A stretch of DNA of 64,000 nt from Ruminococcaceae bacterium HV4-5-B5C (GCA_900184925.1 FXYJ02000001.1:124001-188000), one strand, 5' to 3'; shown: positions 8,305-15,804, numbered from the stretch's first letter. The notes: generated by a model not told the origin, from the letters alone. Made by a program: numbers and translations.

Positions 8305-8751
8305 TCAGGTGTGTTTCGTAAATTCCGTGTGGCAGACGGGGCAGGTAATGGCGATTTTCCCTTTCCCCTTCGGTACGCGCAGCTTGTTTTTACATTTCGG
8401 GCATTTGTAGTACCGCCAGACGTCTTTGTCGCGGGATTTCATAGCCGCGTATTCCTGCTCTGAGCGGAAGCGGGCCGAGATCCCGCGCATCCACTTCCAG
8501 ACGGGATTCCACCAGCCAAGGAACCATGCGTTTTCCTTCCAGCGGCGTTCCGTGTTGCGCGAAAGCATCCGCCAGAGGCACCAGATCAGAATGGCGATGG
8601 ACAGAAAGTACAGAATCGGAAGCCGCAGAATCGTGGAAAGAAGCAGGATGATGCCGTAAAGAACGAGTTGGGCAATGGAAAACTGGTCGGCACCGTGCCG
8701 GCCCGCCATTACCCGATTGTTCCACATCATGAATTTTGTCAGCCAGTTCAT
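8305..8751 (-). CDS. Small membrane protein with C-terminal zinc ribbon
   Basis: 148 residues from ATG 8751, preceded by GGAAGGAG. Two hydrophobic segments (about residues 25-65) precede an aromatic, basic linker and a C-terminal zinc ribbon: CPKCKNKLRVP and ITCPVCHTEF provide the four cysteines. The family role is unknown; such proteins are common in Firmicutes. It converges with the cohesin gene with only 10 bases between, and lies 62 bases after the HAD gene on the same strand. A perfect palindrome TTCGGGGAA-A-TTCCCCGAA (8770-8788) sits between them but lacks a T tract. Confidence 0.6.
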   Translation of the reverse strand: MNWLTKFMMWNNRVMAGRHGADQFSIAQLVLYGIILLLSTILRLPILYFLSIAILIWCLWRMLSRNTERRWKENAWFLGWWNPVWKWMRGISARFRSEQEYAAMKSRDKDVWRYYKCPKCKNKLRVPKGKGKIAITCPVCHTEFTKHT

Positions 8752-8813
8752 TGTTTTAAACTCCTTCCGTTCGGGGAAATTCCCCGAAAACAGGATCAGC
8801 GCCGACAAAGCGG

Positions 8814-9458
8814 CTAAAGTATGCCGGAAACGACCTCAGGCAGTTCCCGAAACGTATGGACCGACGGAACGCATCCGGAGACTTCGCCAAACCCGTATGC
8901 GGCGTGGAGAAAGGGAATCCCTGCAAACTGTGAGGATTCGAAGTCGAGCTGCGTGTCGCCTACATAGACTGCTTTGGCGAGGTGGTTCCGCTCAAGAAGA
9001 AGCCGGATGTTTTCCCCCTTGCTTTTCCCCGTGCGGCCGAAACATTCTGTGTCGGTGAAAAGGTCTGCAAAGCCGTAATACTTAAGAAAAGCCTCAATAT
9101 ATCCGTCCTGGCAGTTGCTGACGATGAACAGGCGGTAGTTTCGCCCTAGTTTGCGGAGAGTCTCCTCTACGCCGGGGTACAGTGTTCCGCCGTGCTCGCT
9201 CAGATAATGAGTTTCTTCCTCGCAGCATTGTTTCCCGATTTCCGTCCTGCGGGATTCGGTGAGCGAAGGAAGCATGGAAGCGAAGATATCTGTCATGGTT
9301 TTACCCATCAGAGACTGCATCTGTTCTGTCGTGAGATGGATGCGGGAAGCTTCCGGTTCGCGCGACAGAACCGTATTCCACGCTTGTGTTACCTGCTCGG
9401 AAGAGTCCCATAGTGTTCCGTCCATATCAAATAGAATGCCTTTTGTCGATTGCGTCAT
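8814..9458 (-). CDS. HAD-family phosphatase (phosphoglycolate phosphatase-like)
   Basis: 214 residues. Motif I is GILFDMDGTLWDSS (nucleophile Asp and acid/base Asp), motif II VSNCQDGY, motif III around GRTGKSKGEN and motif IV VYVGDTQLDFESS. The helical cap between motifs I and II places it in subfamily IA with phosphoglycolate phosphatases and YqaB/PpaX-like enzymes. The substrate is not predictable. It starts 28 bases after the L,D-transpeptidase gene and is probably co-transcribed with it. Confidence 0.85.
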   Translation of the reverse strand: MTQSTKGILFDMDGTLWDSSEQVTQAWNTVLSREPEASRIHLTTEQMQSLMGKTMTDIFASMLPSLTESRRTEIGKQCCEEETHYLSEHGGTLYPGVEETLRKLGRNYRLFIVSNCQDGYIEAFLKYYGFADLFTDTECFGRTGKSKGENIRLLLERNHLAKAVYVGDTQLDFESSQFAGIPFLHAAYGFGEVSGCVPSVHTFRELPEVVSGIL

Positions 9459-9486
9459 TATAAACTGGATCGTCCTTTCTGGTGTT

Positions 9487-10185
9487 TTACTGAATCGTTA
9501 CATATGTCCCTCGGGGAATGTTATCATAAATCCATTTTGCGTCTTCCAGTTCGAGCCGCACACAGCCGTGCGAGGCAGGCGTGCCGATTTTTGCAGCTTC
9601 CTCCGGTTCCATCTGGCGGTTCTTGTCGAACGGGAGACTGTGAAACAGGTAGTTCCCCTGAAACTGTGTCCAGTAGTAGCCGCCTTCCTGTACCCGGTCG
9701 CTGTAAAAAGATTCACCGCGCTCCTGAATCCGGAATGAGCCGGTGGGCGTCTCGTTTCCCACGGTCCCGGTGGAGCAGACAAACTGCTTGACGATGCGGT
9801 CTTTTGCGTCGTATACCGTCACACGCTGTTCGGCGAGCGAAACGTGCACGGAGAGAGGACGGGAGGCATGTCCGAGGGTGACCTGCGCTGCCGCCGTTGC
9901 GAGTGAAATCTTGGGGGAAGCGGAAGATGCCGCTTCCGGAGCTGAGGATGCGGCACTGCTTTCCGGCGGGCGGCTGCTGACGGCTGAACTGGAGGCCGTG
10001 TTCGGTGAAAGGGCAGAAAGCCTTGAATCACGCCCCGGCTTCCACAGAAAAACAACGGCACATGCCGCTGCAACGACGGAAACAGCCGGAATCACAAGGT
10101 AGCGGATTTTGCGCGCTGCAAACCAGCTATGCCCGGCGGCTTCGTCGGGCTGCTGTTCTGAAAAGTTAATATCAGGGTTGTCCAT
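9487..10185 (-). CDS. L,D-transpeptidase (YkuD domain), membrane anchored
   Basis: 232 residues. A short cytoplasmic N-terminus, one membrane helix (about residues 31-48), a Ser/Ala-rich linker (about 60-95) and a C-terminal YkuD domain with SHGCVRLE (about 205-212) holding the catalytic Cys and His; the upstream NYLFHSLPF supplies the second conserved His. It would make 3-3 peptidoglycan cross-links or attach proteins to the wall on the outer face of the membrane. Own promoter at 10266-10294; followed by the HAD gene. Confidence 0.88.
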   Translation of the reverse strand: MDNPDINFSEQQPDEAAGHSWFAARKIRYLVIPAVSVVAAACAVVFLWKPGRDSRLSALSPNTASSSAVSSRPPESSAASSAPEAASSASPKISLATAAAQVTLGHASRPLSVHVSLAEQRVTVYDAKDRIVKQFVCSTGTVGNETPTGSFRIQERGESFYSDRVQEGGYYWTQFQGNYLFHSLPFDKNRQMEPEEAAKIGTPASHGCVRLELEDAKWIYDNIPRGTYVTIQ

Positions 10186-10265
10186 ATTCGGTTGGACCGC
10201 CTTTCCATAAGGGCAGCGAAACCGTGTTGGGCGGCGTCTGCCTGGTTGTTTTTCAATCCAATTTC

Positions 10266-10294
10266 AGTATAGAGCATTCCGGCTTTTCTGCCAA
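10266..10294 (-). promoter_or_regulatory. Promoter of the L,D-transpeptidase gene
   Basis: Minus strand TTGGCA (10294-10289), 17-bp spacer, TATACT (10271-10266); leader of about 75 bases with no clear structure. Confidence 0.7.
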
Positions 10295-10342
10295 CCCCTT
10301 TCCCGAATGATTCACGAATTCTTAAAAATTCAGAAAAAAATC

Positions 10343-10372
10343 TTGCTTATCCCGCACGGTTTGGTATACAAT
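10343..10372 (+). promoter_or_regulatory. glnA promoter
   Basis: TTGCTT (10343-10348), 18-bp spacer, TACAAT (10367-10372). It lies just downstream of the divergent transpeptidase promoter and gives a leader of about 108 bases. Confidence 0.65.
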
Positions 10373-10381
10373 AAAACCGTA

Positions 10382-10444
10382 GCCGGATATCGCTTCGGCG
10401 GGATATGGACAATGAAGTCCGACACGGAAGTGCCGGGCTTTTTT
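10382..10444 (+). promoter_or_regulatory. glnA leader: ANTAR-like hairpin overlapping an intrinsic terminator
   Basis: GGAC (10407-10410), hexaloop AATGAA (10411-10416) and GTCC (10417-10420) form a hairpin with A1 and G4 in the loop, the ANTAR signature. Its 3' arm GTCC is also the start of a terminator stem GTCCGACAC (10417-10425) paired with GTGCCGGGC (10430-10438, one A-C mismatch, loop GGAA) followed by TTTTTT (10439-10444). The two structures exclude each other. An upstream hairpin, GCCGGA (10382-10387) with TTCGGC (10394-10399) around hexaloop TATCGC, could be P1, but its loop does not match the A1/G4 rule. The glnA start lies 43 bases beyond. Confidence 0.75.
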
Positions 10445-10486
10445 CACGGAAGGGCAGAATTGCCCCCGGTTAAGGAGGGAAACCAA

Positions 10487-11824
10487 TTGAGCGCCAACAG
10501 TAAGGAAGATATTATCCGTCTGGTTGAGGAAAACGACGTCAATTTTATCCGTCTCCAGTTTACCGACATTACCGGAACGCTGAAAAATGTGGCAATTACA
10601 AAGAGCCAGCTCGAAAAAGCGCTGGATAACAAATGTGTGTTCGACGGCTCTTCGCTCGACGGATTTTCACGCGAGGCAGAGTCCGATATGTGCCTTCAGC
10701 CGGACCGCGATACCTTCACCATGCTGCCGTGGCGGCCGGCCCACTATGGGGTGGCGCGGCTTATCTGCAACGTTTATTCCCCGGACGGAGAACCGTTCGG
10801 CGGTGATCCGCGGCAGATTCTGAAACGGCAGACGGAACGAGCCGCGGCGCTTGGGTACGATTTCCTCGTCGGCCCCGAGTGTGAGTTCTTTCTGTTCCAG
10901 ACCGACGACAACGGTCTGCCGACCACAACCACACACGACTCCGCGGGTTATTTCGACCTCGGCGTCGTAGACATGGGCGGGGATATCCGCCGGGACATCT
11001 GCCTTACGCTCGAAAGTATGGGTTTTGAGGTTGAAGCTTCCCACCACGAGTCGTCGCCCGGTCAGCATGAGATCGATTTTCAGTATGATACGGCGTTCCG
11101 GACCGCCGACAATATCATGACGTTTAAAATGGCCGTAAAATCCATCGCGAAAACTTCCGGCGCCTATGCGACATTTATGCCGAAGCCTGTTTCAGGCTCC
11201 AATGGCTCCGGAATGCATTTGAATTTTGCACTCATGCGTAACGGCGTGAACTGTTTCCGCGATCCCTCGGACCCGCTTGGCTACGGGCTGAGCACGCTGG
11301 CTTATCAGTTCCTTGCCGGAATTCTCAGTCACGCGGGAGCTCTGACCGCCGTCTGCAATCAGACGGTAAACTCCTACAAGCGTCTGGTAAGCGGGGACGA
11401 AGCTCCTTCTTATGTTACATGGTCGCATTCCAGCCGCAGTCCCCTCGTCCGCGTACCTTTGTGCGGCAGCGGAGAGACGAAGCTGGAACTGCGCTCCCCT
11501 GATCCTTCCGCTAATCCGTATCTGGCTCTGGCCTGCTGCCTGGCGGCCGGCCTTGACGGCATTGAAAAGAAAATGACGCCGTCGCCCGCGGTGGATGAGT
11601 CATGCTATGCCATGTCTGAGGAAAAACGGGCGGAGCTGGGGATCCGTCCGCTTCCGGAGAACCTGCACGACGCGGTGGAGGAGTTAAAGAAAGATCCTGT
11701 TATTTCGGGGGTTTTTGGCAGCCATGCGCTCAACAGCTTCCTGTTGGAAAAAGAGAGCGAATGGCAGGATTACAGTGAGTCGGTGACAGGCTGGGAAGTC
11801 GGAAAATATCTCGAAATGTATTGA
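10487..11824 (+). CDS. glnA: Type I glutamine synthetase
   Basis: 445 residues from TTG 10487, placed by AAGGAGGG at 10472-10479; an ATG at 10307 in the same frame would run through the promoter and leader and is rejected. Motifs in order: FDGSSLDGF, GPECEFFLF, HHESSPGQHEI, GSGMHLNFAL, NQTVNSYKRLVSGDEAPSYV and RSPLVRVP. The length of about 445 and lack of an adenylylation-type insert fit the GSI-alpha group of Firmicutes. This is the second glutamine synthetase in the window, beside type III glnN, and both have leader attenuators of the same design. Confidence 0.95.
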   Translation: MSANSKEDIIRLVEENDVNFIRLQFTDITGTLKNVAITKSQLEKALDNKCVFDGSSLDGFSREAESDMCLQPDRDTFTMLPWRPAHYGVARLICNVYSPDGEPFGGDPRQILKRQTERAAALGYDFLVGPECEFFLFQTDDNGLPTTTTHDSAGYFDLGVVDMGGDIRRDICLTLESMGFEVEASHHESSPGQHEIDFQYDTAFRTADNIMTFKMAVKSIAKTSGAYATFMPKPVSGSNGSGMHLNFALMRNGVNCFRDPSDPLGYGLSTLAYQFLAGILSHAGALTAVCNQTVNSYKRLVSGDEAPSYVTWSHSSRSPLVRVPLCGSGETKLELRSPDPSANPYLALACCLAAGLDGIEKKMTPSPAVDESCYAMSEEKRAELGIRPLPENLHDAVEELKKDPVISGVFGSHALNSFLLEKESEWQDYSESVTGWEVGKYLEMY

Positions 11825-11856
11825 CCGCTTTTTGCGGTGCGCGTGATAAAGGAAAA

Positions 11857-11887
11857 AGGGCCTTGCCGTCGGGTGAGGCTCTTTTTT
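11857..11887 (+). terminator. glnA terminator
   Basis: AGGGCCTTGCC (11857-11867) pairs with GGTGAGGCTCT (11872-11882, several G-U pairs), followed by a run of Ts. From here to 12055 no gene was recognised; the stretch holds a short hairpin GAGCG/CGCTC near 11940 and an inverted repeat TCAAGA/TCTTGA (12003-12027). Confidence 0.75.
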
Positions 11888-12055
11888 GCGTTCGCTTCTA
11901 TCACTTCGTTTTACGAATGGTCTTGACTCCGGCAAAAAGAGCGGATCGCTCATTTTCTTCTCTCAACCCCGACGAAATACAGCGCGTCGTAACCACAGGT
12001 TATCAAGAGTGCCATGATGGTTCTTGAAAGGTATGCCGATACTCCTCAACTTAAA

Positions 12056-12102
12056 ACACAATATATAGAAATTGTGTTGACAACAAACTCAATATAATGT
12101 AA
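12056..12102 (+). promoter_or_regulatory. Two NrdR-like boxes
   Basis: ACACAATATATAGAAA (12056-12071) matches 13 of 16 positions of the NrdR consensus acaCwAtATaTwGtgt. A second copy, ACTCAATATAATGTAA (12087-12102), matches 12 of 16. The starts are 31 bases apart with a 15-base gap, the tandem spacing typical of NrdR operators. The second box overlaps the promoter spacer and -10 element, which suits repression. Confidence 0.6.
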
Positions 12103-12105
12103 TAT
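12077..12105 (+). promoter_or_regulatory. Promoter of the small NrdD-like gene
   Basis: TTGACA (12077-12082), 17-bp spacer, TAATAT (12100-12105), embedded in the NrdR-like boxes. AACACAAT/ATTGTGTT (12055-12062 and 12071-12078) is also an 8-bp inverted repeat ending at the -35. Confidence 0.7.
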
Positions 12106-12132
12106 AAGAGATAGAAAAAGGAGTGATTCTGC

Positions 12133-12429
12133 ATGACGGATGAAATGACGTCGGAGAGCATCGTTACGGTAGAGGGCGGAGAAATGAGCCGGGAAGAACA
12201 GGGCGGTTATGTCAGGCACGTTGAGGCTCAGTACCCGAACCGGAAACTGAAATATCTGCACATTAAGCTCGACGGCGATTATGCCGACCTGTCTTATGAA
12301 TTTGAGGACGTTCCGTTTGAGCGCATTCGCCGCATCACCGGCTATCTGGTGGGAACGATGGACCGCTGGAATAATGCGAAACGCGCCGAAGAGCGCGACC
12401 GCGTGAAGCACGGTGTTTCGAGCTGCTGA
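12133..12429 (+). CDS. Small protein resembling the C-terminal part of anaerobic ribonucleotide reductase NrdD
   Basis: 98 residues, ATG preceded by AAAGGAGTGATT. The C-terminal half, RRITGYLVGTMDRWNN and KRAEERDRVKH, resembles the final segment of class III ribonucleotide reductase NrdD (GYL...RFN..K..E...RVKH), but the glycyl-radical and cysteine regions of NrdD are absent, so it cannot be a reductase by itself. Small free-standing relatives of this kind are, to my recollection, found in Clostridia. NrdR-like boxes in its promoter independently link it to deoxyribonucleotide synthesis. No full nrdD or nrdG is in the window. Function unknown; it may be an accessory or regulatory subunit. Confidence 0.55.
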   Translation: MTDEMTSESIVTVEGGEMSREEQGGYVRHVEAQYPNRKLKYLHIKLDGDYADLSYEFEDVPFERIRRITGYLVGTMDRWNNAKRAEERDRVKHGVSSC

Positions 12430-12438
12430 AAACGGCAT

Positions 12439-12479
12439 AAAAAAAGGCAGACGCCTCAGCTGAGGTGCCTGCCTTTTTA
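12439..12479. terminator. Bidirectional terminator between converging genes
   Basis: AAAAAGGCAG (12441-12450) and CTGCCTTTTT (12469-12478) enclose a second stem around CCTC/GAGG. A tracts and T tracts on both sides allow function in both directions. Confidence 0.85.
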
Positions 12480-12496
12480 TCCGGTGATGGGAAGTT

Positions 12497-12874
12497 TCAG
12501 TTACAGTGATTTTTGCAGTCGCAGGAGTGCCCCTCTTCGTGCTCTTCATGGCGGCATGTGCCCCCAAGGTCGGTCAGCTTTCCGGCTATCAGGGAGTTCA
12601 CGGCGTCGTCCATGGAGCCCGTGACGCCGGAGAAAAGGCGGACTCCCGCCGCGGAAAGCATCTGTTTTGCACCTTCTCCGATGCCGCCGCAGACGACGGT
12701 GTCCACGCCTGCCGCACTCAGGAAGCCGGTCAGGGCCGCATGCCCGTTTGCACTTGCGTCGATAGCTTCCTTTTTGACCACATGGCCGTCGGAAACGGTA
12801 TAAAGGGTAAAAACCGGACATTTGCCAAAGTGCTGAAAGATCTGACTTCCGTCAGTTGTCACTGCTATTTTCAT
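12497..12874 (-). CDS. NifX/NifB-type (dinitrogenase iron-molybdenum cofactor domain) protein with metal-binding tail
   Basis: 125 residues from ATG 12874, preceded by GAGGAG; a start nine codons earlier would lie deeper in the upstream gene. MKIAVTTDGSQIFQHFGKCP and the core VDTVVCGGIGEGAKQML match the cofactor-binding domain family shared by NifX, NifY and the C-terminus of NifB. The last 20 residues are rich in Cys and His (CRHEEHEEGHSCDCKNHC), a likely metal site. No nitrogenase genes are present, so a general metal-cluster carrying role is more likely than nitrogen fixation. It overlaps the preceding gene by 23 bases. Confidence 0.8.
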   Translation of the reverse strand: MKIAVTTDGSQIFQHFGKCPVFTLYTVSDGHVVKKEAIDASANGHAALTGFLSAAGVDTVVCGGIGEGAKQMLSAAGVRLFSGVTGSMDDAVNSLIAGKLTDLGGTCRHEEHEEGHSCDCKNHCN

Positions 12875-13325
12875 CTTGGTGCTCCTCCAGATAGTTTTCA
12901 AAAATATTCGCAGCGCACTCCACTAGTTCTGCGCACGGGCGCTGCTTGTAATAAGCCCCTGTTCTTTCCTCCGGGACGGGACTGTCGGGGCCGCCCGGCA
13001 GATGAAGCAGCTCGCGGCAGATGATGGAGCCGTTTTCCTCACGGAATGCAGCGGCAAGCTCCTGAATCCGTTCGTAGTGCTTCGCTTTGGCGTCTTTGTC
13101 ATGCGGGTCGCTGTACCCGTATTCCAGTCCGGCGGCCAGAAACATGCCGGAAACGCCTCCGCAGACCTCGCGCAGACGCCCCATGCCACCGCCGAACGAT
13201 GAAGTGAGCTTCATTGCCGTGTCAAAGTCCAGACCGAGGTCTTCCGCGAATGCGCCGAACACGGCCTGACTGCAGTTGTAACCCTCCAGAAAGAGGGCCT
13301 TTGCAGTTTCTCCCTTTTTACTCAT
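12852..13325 (-). CDS. C_GCAxxG_C_C family protein
   Basis: 157 residues from ATG 13325, preceded by GGAAGCGGAG. Conserved cysteines in NCSQAVFGAF, REVCGGVSGMFLAAGL, ICRELLHL and RPCAELVECAANIFENYL define the C_GCAxxG_C_C family, suspected to bind a redox or metal centre but without a settled function. The start overlaps the DUF134 stop by eight bases and its end overlaps the NifX-like start, so the three are translationally coupled. Confidence 0.82.
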   Translation of the reverse strand: MSKKGETAKALFLEGYNCSQAVFGAFAEDLGLDFDTAMKLTSSFGGGMGRLREVCGGVSGMFLAAGLEYGYSDPHDKDAKAKHYERIQELAAAFREENGSIICRELLHLPGGPDSPVPEERTGAYYKQRPCAELVECAANIFENYLEEHQDENSSDN

Positions 13326-13680
13326 TGCTTTTCTCCGCTTCCTTCCCGCCGCCGAAGCGGCAGTTCCTGCAGCGTCCCCGGCACCCGCACGGGCGCTGTG
13401 CCAGTTCATAATTTCCTCCGCCGATGCGGATCGTCTTACCAGAGCAGAGGGCGTCCGCAATTTTTTCCCGCGCTCCGTACAGCACACGCTGAAATGTGGC
13501 GCGTGAAATGTTCATGCTGGTCGCTGCATCGTCCTGTTCCAGACGTTCCAGGTCGCACAGTCGGACCGTTTCCAGCTCTTCCATCGTAATCAGCACTGTT
13601 TCCGCGGATGGCTGCTGCGGCAGAAAAACTCTGTTTTGAGGGATCGTGCAGACTCTTCGGCATTTTAATTTTCTCGGCAT
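13318..13680 (-). CDS. DUF134 family putative DNA-binding regulator
   Basis: 120 residues. The N-terminus MPRKLKCRRVC with PQNRVFLP and the following helix-turn-helix-like region (LETVRLCDLERLEQDDAATS, NISRATFQRVLYGAREKIAD) match DUF134, a sigma-factor-related helix-turn-helix family. The C-terminus is cysteine-rich (CGCRGRCRNC), suggesting metal or redox sensing. As the first gene of the overlapping trio it probably regulates this operon. Confidence 0.85.
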   Translation of the reverse strand: MPRKLKCRRVCTIPQNRVFLPQQPSAETVLITMEELETVRLCDLERLEQDDAATSMNISRATFQRVLYGAREKIADALCSGKTIRIGGGNYELAQRPCGCRGRCRNCRFGGGKEAEKSNE

Positions 13681-13716
13681 ACCGACCTCCCTGATAAAAG
13701 CGTAAGTTTAGTTCTG

Positions 13717-13745
13717 AGTATAACGTGCATATGCCCATTTGTCAA
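13717..13745 (-). promoter_or_regulatory. Promoter of the DUF134 operon
   Basis: Minus strand TTGACA (13745-13740), 17-bp spacer, TATACT (13722-13717). Confidence 0.8.
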
Positions 13746-13790
13746 GAGGGATACACCGCTGAGAATGAGGAGAAGAGAAACTTGCTAAAA

Positions 13791-13804
13791 TATTCTATAG
13801 AATA
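13791..13804. promoter_or_regulatory. Perfect 14-bp palindrome, possible operator
   Basis: TATTCTA-TAGAATA between the divergent DUF134 operon and the diguanylate cyclase gene, about 45 bases before the latter's start, in AT-rich sequence that probably holds its promoter. No matching regulator family was recognised. Confidence 0.35.
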
Positions 13805-13847
13805 AATATATTAAGCTCCGGCCCGCAGATAATGGTTAGAGAAGAAA

Positions 13848-15170
13848 ATGGAATATGGTTCCCGGAGGAAAGTTGCTGCGAAACGCAAATTTTGCTGCAA
13901 GCGTTTTCGGGAGAATTTAGAGGAGGCGGTTCCCATCGCACGGAACTGTATGCGGAAAGTTCGGAAATTCCTGTGTATCGGGCCGGATTACAATTACGCG
14001 GAGTTCCGCCAAAGCATTGACGACGTCAATGTCTTCCGGGGGAAACTGACTGCTCTGTTTTTTGCAGCTTTCGAGATCGCCATGCTGGTATGGTCGGCAG
14101 TTTCAGGAAAGCCGGGCGCACAGAACGGCACAGGGGCCTGCTACCGGGGGATGTATCTCGCGATGCTTTTGGCCATGCTTGTGTTCTACCTGGTATTCTA
14201 CCGTTACGGGAAAGATGCGGCCGCTCATGCAAAGGCAATCCGGGTGTGGGGAATGGCGTTTGCCGCATTCGTATTGTGCTGGTGCGCGGGAATTTCACTT
14301 CTTGACTACGCGTCTTCCAGGCAGATTATGGTCTACACATTTGCGCTTCTTGCCATTGCCGTTACGCCATACATGATGCCGCTGAGTTTTCTCGCAATCC
14401 TGCTCCCTGTTCACGCGGCATTTCTCTTCTCTCTCATCAGAGTCGCTTCACCGGGGCCTTTTCCCACCGGAGCCGTCATTAACAGCACTGCTTTTGTTCT
14501 GATGGCCTGGGTTATTTCGGCAATGCGCTTTCAGAAACAAATCGCTGAAATGCAGGAAGGAAGGCTCATTGAACGGAAAAATGAAGAGCTTTTGCGCGTG
14601 AACAGCGACCTGGAAGAGGCGAACGAAAAGCTCAGGATTCTTTCCTGCATCGACGGCATGACGGGCATTGCCAACCGGGCCATGTTCGACGTTTCTTTCG
14701 CTGCGGGCTGGAGTGTCTGCGGCCGGCAGTCCTCACCGCTGACGCTGTTTATGATCGACCTCGACTTCTTTAAGGGATATAACGACTTTTACGGTCATCA
14801 GGCGGGCGACGAATGCCTCCGCAGAGTTGCAGGGATGCTGTCTTCGTTTGCAAGGAGACCGTCGGACACAGCCGCGCGCTACGGTGGGGAGGAGTTTGCG
14901 CTGATCCTGCCGTTTATGGACAGGCGTGAAGCGGAAACCTATTCTGCAGAGCTTGTGGAGCAGATCAGGGCACTGAAAATTCCGTATGAATCTTCGAAGG
15001 TTTCCCAATACGTCACCATCAGCCTCGGTGCGAGTACCGTGGTGCCGGACGGCAGCTCACCGGAGCGGCTGATCGCCGCTGCGGACAGGGCGCTGTACCT
15101 CGCAAAGAAGCAGCGCGACAAAGCCGTTCTTCTCCTTCCGGGGGAGGGAGAGGATTTCCCGAAGGCATAA
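13848..15170 (+). CDS. Membrane-bound diguanylate cyclase (GGEEF)
   Basis: 440 residues. Six or so hydrophobic segments (about residues 65-235) form a membrane sensor region, followed by a coiled segment (MQEGRLIERKNEELLRVNSD) and a GGDEF domain (about 270-430). The active-site motif is RYGGEEFALI, and RPSD five residues before it is the product-inhibition I-site, so this is likely an active, feedback-inhibited synthase of cyclic di-GMP. An HD-GYP protein at 26.9 kb could degrade the product. The start is uncertain because its ribosome site is weak. Confidence 0.88.
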   Translation: MEYGSRRKVAAKRKFCCKRFRENLEEAVPIARNCMRKVRKFLCIGPDYNYAEFRQSIDDVNVFRGKLTALFFAAFEIAMLVWSAVSGKPGAQNGTGACYRGMYLAMLLAMLVFYLVFYRYGKDAAAHAKAIRVWGMAFAAFVLCWCAGISLLDYASSRQIMVYTFALLAIAVTPYMMPLSFLAILLPVHAAFLFSLIRVASPGPFPTGAVINSTAFVLMAWVISAMRFQKQIAEMQEGRLIERKNEELLRVNSDLEEANEKLRILSCIDGMTGIANRAMFDVSFAAGWSVCGRQSSPLTLFMIDLDFFKGYNDFYGHQAGDECLRRVAGMLSSFARRPSDTAARYGGEEFALILPFMDRREAETYSAELVEQIRALKIPYESSKVSQYVTISLGASTVVPDGSSPERLIAAADRALYLAKKQRDKAVLLLPGEGEDFPKA

Positions 15171-15198
15171 AAAAGCGGCGGATTTCCGCCGCTTTTAT
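15168..15198. terminator. Bidirectional terminator
   Basis: AAAAGCGGCGG and CCGCCGCTTTT flank loop ATTT between the cyclase and the converging unknown gene. Confidence 0.85.
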
Positions 15199-15212
15199 TA
15201 TGCCCGAACCGA

Positions 15213-15767
15213 TCAGGGAATCACTTCGTCCTGCCGGAAGCAGAGGCCGTCCATCGAAAGACAGATTCCTTCCTTCGTGGTAACGGTGTCGAAGTTGAAG
15301 GATTCCACATGGAATCCGGAACGTGTCATCAGATCGATCAGCCGATCTTTGTCCTTCCCGAGATTCCCAAGATAGATGCACTCGATTCCCTGTTTGAGCG
15401 CATCCCGGATATCTTCGCGGAACCCCGGGTACTCGTTGTAAAGAAGACGGTAAGCACGGTATGCCCTGACAGCTTCCGAAAGAAAATCGCGCGTTACGTT
15501 GCGCAGGGTGCAGCTCTTTTTCTGCGTGACCATCAGTGCGTTCATGTCGTTGTAAGTACAGTATTCCAGAAAGTATCTTCCCTGGAATTTTGTAACGGAA
15601 ACACTGCACTTTTCACGCCCGCGCCGGAAGAAATACAGAACGCACGGGACGTTGTCGTGTGAAGTCGTCTCAAGTACGTCGTAACCGGGGTCGCCCATGC
15701 CAAAACCGACAATATGACGGATGGATCCGCCGCCGGGCACAAGCATCTTATCAATATATTGGGCCAT
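15213..15767 (-). CDS. Conserved-looking protein of unknown function
   Basis: 184 residues from ATG 15767, preceded by AAAGGGGCGG. Soluble, no signal peptide or membrane segment. It starts MAQYIDKMLVPGGGSIRHIV and has several tyrosines and phenylalanines plus scattered cysteines without a CxxC motif. I do not recognise the family. It has its own promoter and a terminator, so it is monocistronic. Confidence 0.6.
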   Translation of the reverse strand: MAQYIDKMLVPGGGSIRHIVGFGMGDPGYDVLETTSHDNVPCVLYFFRRGREKCSVSVTKFQGRYFLEYCTYNDMNALMVTQKKSCTLRNVTRDFLSEAVRAYRAYRLLYNEYPGFREDIRDALKQGIECIYLGNLGKDKDRLIDLMTRSGFHVESFNFDTVTTKEGICLSMDGLCFRQDEVIP

Positions 15768-15804
15768 TTGACCGCCCCTTTCGTGAATGCTATCCCCGTC
15801 AATT

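Noticed and set aside
12497..12874. Nitrogen fixation gene nifX
   Set aside because: Only the shared cofactor-binding domain is present; no nitrogenase or nif genes are nearby.
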